The position numbers were made by a program, and so were the translations under genes. Positions 60,785 to 64,000 of a stretch of 64,000 nucleotides of DNA are shown piece by piece (the stretch's first letter is position 1; each line of letters begins with the position of its first letter). The notes beneath the pieces were generated by a model. The model worked only from the letters and a program-made list of their open reading frames with translations, did no database searches and was not told where the DNA came from. Source of the DNA: Amaricoccus macauensis_A (lineage in GTDB: Bacteria; Pseudomonadota; Alphaproteobacteria; Rhodobacterales; Rhodobacteraceae); contig NZ_JBNAFY010000002.1 of NCBI RefSeq assembly GCF_049800915.1, forward strand, positions 687,322 to 751,321, in the 5' to 3' direction.

Positions 60785-60873
60785 AACTCCATGTCTCTTA
60801 TGTTTTGTGCGAGGCCCGTTTGCGCTCAAGTAGCGAAGCGGTAGCGCAAACAAAACAACGGAGACACGGAGTT
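60785..60873 (+). other. Intervening-sequence-like insertion at 23S helix 45
   Basis: An 89-nt imperfect hairpin: AACTCC-A-TGTCTC (60785-60797) with GAGACA-C-GGAGTT (60861-60873), TGTTTT (60801-60806) with AAAACA (60852-60857), GTTTGCGCT (60818-60826) with AGCGCAAAC (60843-60851). It follows GGAGCGTTCTGT, where enterobacterial helix 45 would begin, and has no counterpart in the E. coli sequence I remember. Confidence 0.7.
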
Positions 60874-61435
60874 TGCGATGAAGCCGGCGCGTAAGCGATC
60901 CGGTGGAGCATTCAGAAGCGAGAATGTTGACATGAGTAGCGACAAGGAGTGTGAGAGACACTCCCGCCGAAAGTCCAAGGGTTCCTGCTTAAAGCTAATC
61001 TGAGCAGGGTGAGCCGACCCCTAAGGCGAGGCCGAAAGGCGTAGTCGATGGGAATCCGGTTAATATTCCGGAGCCAGGAGGATGTGACGGATCGCGGCTG
61101 TTGTCTGATCTTATCGGATTGATCAGGCTTCGAAGCGGTTCCAGGAAATAGCCCTCCATTAGATCGTACCCGAAACCGACACAGGTGGACTGGTAGAGCA
61201 TACCAAGGCGCTTGAGAGAACTGCATTGAAGGAACTCGGCAAAATGCCTCCGTAACTTCGGGAGAAGGAGGCCCCGTTGGCGCGCAAGCGTTGGCGGGGG
61301 GCACAGACCAGGGGGTGGCGACTGTTTACTAAAAACACAGGGCTCTGCGAAGCCGCAAGGCGACGTATAGGGTCTGACGCCTGCCCGGTGCTGGAAGGTT
61401 AAAAGGAGAGGTGCAAGCCTTGAATTGAAGCCCCA

Positions 61436-61517
<82 letters not shown>

Positions 61518-61772
61518 CGACTTCCCCGCTGTCTCCAATGCAGACTCAGCGAAATTGAATTCCCCGTGAAGATGCGGGGTTCCCGCGGTCAGACGGAAAG
61601 ACCCCGTGCACCTTTACTACAGCTTCACACTGGCATCAGGTCAGAGATGTGCAGGATAGGTGGCAGGCTTTGAAGCGGGGACGCCAGTTCCCGTGGAGCT
61701 TCCCTTGAGATACCACCCTTCGCTCATCTGATGTCTAACCGCGGTCCGTCATCCGGATCCGGGACCCTGTGT

Positions 61773-61803
<31 letters not shown>

Positions 61804-61945
61804 CAAACAGTAACGGAGGCGCGCGATGGTGGGCTCAGACCGGTCGGAAATCGGTCGTCGAGTGCAATGGCATAAGCCCGCCTGACTGCGAGACTGACAA
61901 GTCGAGCAGAGACGAAAGTCGGCCATAGTGATCCGGTGGTCCCGC

Positions 61946-61999
<54 letters not shown>

Positions 62000-62028
62000 A
62001 CTGCCCAAGAGTCCATATCGACGGCAGT

Positions 62029-62085
<57 letters not shown>

Positions 62086-62566
62086 ACGGCTGTTCGCCGT
62101 TTAAAGTGGTACGTGAGCTGGGTTTAGAACGTCGTGAGACAGTTCGGTCCCTATCTGCCGTGGGTGTAGGAGACTTGAGAGGAGTTGCCCCTAGTACGAG
62201 AGGACCGGGGTGAACGCACCACTGGTGGACCTGTTGTCGTGCCAACGGCAGTGCAGGGTAGCTATGTGCGGACAGGATAACCGCTGAAGGCATCTAAGCG
62301 GGAAGCCCCCCTCGAAACCAGGTCTCCCTTGAGGGCCGTGGTAGACCACCACGTCGATAGGTCGGAGATGTAAGCGCGGTAACGTGCTCAGTTGACCGAT
62401 ACTAATCGCCCGATTGGCTTGATCCGATCCAGTGGAAGCCAGGACCAGTCCTGGCCGACCGGAAACGGGAAGCCTTTGACCCAGAACAGTCAGAGAATGA
62501 GAAAGACAAGTCTCGTGTGTCCTGCCGACCCAGTCAAAGCGGGTGGGCAGGAGGATGCGTTTTCCA

Positions 62567-62685
62567 GGTTTGGTGGCAACAGCTGCGAGCGAAACACCCG
62601 ATCCCATCCCGAACTCGGCCGTTAAGCGCCTCGGCGCCGATGGTACTGCGTCTCAAGACGTGGGAGAGTAGGTTACCGCCAAACC
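62567..62685 (+). rRNA. rrf: 5S ribosomal RNA
   Basis: About 119 nt. GGTTTGGTGG at the 5' end pairs with CCGCCAAACC at the 3' end; the interior CACCCGATCCCATCCCGAAC stretch is the standard 5S loop B/C signature. Lies 140 bp after 23S. Confidence 0.95.
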
Positions 62686-62811
62686 TGATAAACGCATCCC
62701 AAAGCTTCTCTTCACAAACGTCCCTCCCAAAAGGGACAACCCGATAACCGGCACGGCACGACCAAAAACAACCGTGCCAAAGCGCAGAAAGTCAACCAGA
62801 CTTTCAAATGG

Positions 62812-63117
<306 letters not shown>

Positions 63118-63389
63118 TCACATCGGCTGTGTGCTCTTGACACGCTCGATGATGTACGGATTGCCGACGAAGTCCCGGAGGAAGTTGCGCCATTCCGTCT
63201 CTGAAGCTCTGGCCCTGGTGAGCATATCCTTCAGTTTTTTGAGCCCGTTGTCGGTCAGGGCTGTGGTGCACGCGTCCTGCCCGGTGTGAGGTTGTCGTCG
63301 TTCTCGACGATAGCTTCGGAGAGTTCGGGGTCCTCGCCGAGCATTTCTGCGACATGACAGACAGTTCTGAAATGGGCGATCGCCGCCAT
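63118..63389 (-). pseudogene. Frameshifted small gene associated with the IS66 element
   Basis: ATG 63389 overlaps the transposase stop (ATGA). One frame gives HFRTVCHVAEMLGEDPELSE then AIVENDDNLTPG and a stop after PQP; another frame picks up at TALTDNGLKKLKDMLTRARA with ETEWRNFLRDFVGNPYIIER and ends at 63118. Read together they make one protein of about 90 residues with a frameshift or small deletion near 63270-63290. I cannot name a family. Tight coupling to the transposase suggests it belongs to the same mobile unit. Confidence 0.55.
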
Positions 63390-64000
63390 CAGGCAGCCTC
63401 CACCCGAGGAGCAACGGGCGTCCAATTCCAGGTCAGTAGTTCGTCAAGACGGTTGATCTTGTGATCATGGATCCGGTCGAGGATGTCGGCCAAGTAGGCT
63501 TGGGGATCGAGGCCGTTCATCTTGGCGGTCTCGATGAGTGTCATGGTACGGGCGAGGGTCTCGGCGCCGGTGTCGGCTCCGGCGAAGAGCCAGTTTTTTC
63601 TTCCGATCCCAATTGGCCTCAGGCCACGCTCGGCGCAATTGTTGTCGACCGCCACGCGCCCGTCGTCCAGGAACAGGCAGAATGCGGGCCAGCGGCTCAG
63701 CCCATAGCGGAATGCCTTCGCGAGATCGCCCTTGCCGGGGAGGCGCGTCAGCTGCTGTTCGGCCCAGGCCTTGAAAGCCTCGACCTTTGGCTTGCTGTGC
63801 TCTTGGCGGGCCTTGCGGCGAGCTTAGGCAGATTGCCCGGAGATTTCGCGCTCGATGTCGTAGAGCTTGCCGATCCGATCGAGCGCCTCGCGGGCGATCT
63901 CGGACTTTGTCGTGGTCCAGACGTCGTGGAAATCTCGGCGCAGATGCGCCCAGCACGCAGCTTCCCGGAATTGGGGACCGCCATCAGGTCCAGGGACGTA
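63389..64000 (-). pseudogene. IS66 family transposase (TnpC), 3' part with an in-frame stop
   Basis: The minus strand from 64000 reads CWAHLRRDFHDVWTTTKSEI and LYDIEREISGQSA, then a TAA at 63826-63824, and continues in the same frame with ARRKARQEHSKPKVEAFKAW, LFLDDGRVAVDNNCAERGLR and KNWLFAGADTGAETLARTMT, the IS66 core (with the DDE glutamate in NNCAER) and C-terminal region. Ends with a TGA at 63389. The nonsense codon splits an otherwise intact frame, so the element is inactive unless it reads through. The 5' part and the IS66 tnpA/tnpB genes are outside the window. Confidence 0.9.

Overview
The window is a 64-kb piece of an alphaproteobacterial chromosome. The 16S and 23S rRNA genes, the order 16S - tRNA-Ile - tRNA-Ala - 23S - 5S - tRNA-fMet, the uvrC-pgsA-moaD-moaE and tsaE-amgK-murU-addB-addA gene orders, and the high GC with frequent ATGA/GTGA overlaps all point to the Rhodobacteraceae (Roseobacter group). 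I cannot name a genus from the sequence alone.

Layout. 1-20 kb (very GC-rich): chorismate mutase (cut by the window edge), a GNAT enzyme and ffh; a membrane protein; a periplasmic PDC-like sensor protein; a DNA photolyase; a large hybrid sensor kinase; pirin; a small unknown protein; a GNAT enzyme with a CenR-type response regulator; ribA with an L,D-transpeptidase; mlaC-mlaA; a RidA-like protein with a glycerophosphodiesterase; a FemAB-like protein with pterin dehydratase. 19-20 kb: a junction zone with a duplicated DUF2794 3' end and a 75-bp perfectly repeated palindromic element. 20-33 kb: hspQ, aroC, cca with a NUDIX hydrolase, the complete seven-gene mrpABCDEFG antiporter operon, then an S49 protease, a mini zinc-ribbon protein, a Ca2+/Na+ exchanger and an SDR in one run. 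33-48 kb: uvrC-pgsA-moaD-moaE with a BLUF photoreceptor gene between uvrC and pgsA on the other strand; then a tightly overlapping minus-strand operon tsaE-amgK-murU-addB-addA, headed by a PAS protein that looks like a histidine kinase without its catalytic residues. 48-56 kb: an orphan FkbM methyltransferase, the rimP-nusA-ylxR-infB operon behind a terminator-like leader, and msrPQ. 57-62.9 kb: a complete rRNA operon. 62.9-64 kb: decayed mobile DNA, namely the tail of a probable serine recombinase abutting tRNA-fMet, a frameshifted small gene and a broken IS66 transposase.

Functional themes. Most genes are housekeeping: translation (rimP-nusA-infB, rRNA, tRNAs, cca, tsaE), protein targeting (ffh), cell-envelope upkeep (mla genes, amgK-murU recycling, L,D-transpeptidase, pgsA), DNA repair (uvrC, addAB, photolyase), redox repair in the periplasm (msrPQ) and ion homeostasis (mrp, CaCA). 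The more unusual items are regulatory or structural: the catalytically degenerate kinase, a degenerate receiver in the hybrid kinase, a possible attenuator ahead of rimP, two extended helices in 23S rRNA that look like RNase III-processed intervening sequences, the 19-20 kb duplication, and the integration scar at tRNA-fMet. I found no CRISPR array, no prophage, no secondary-metabolite cluster and no convincing complete novel defence system.
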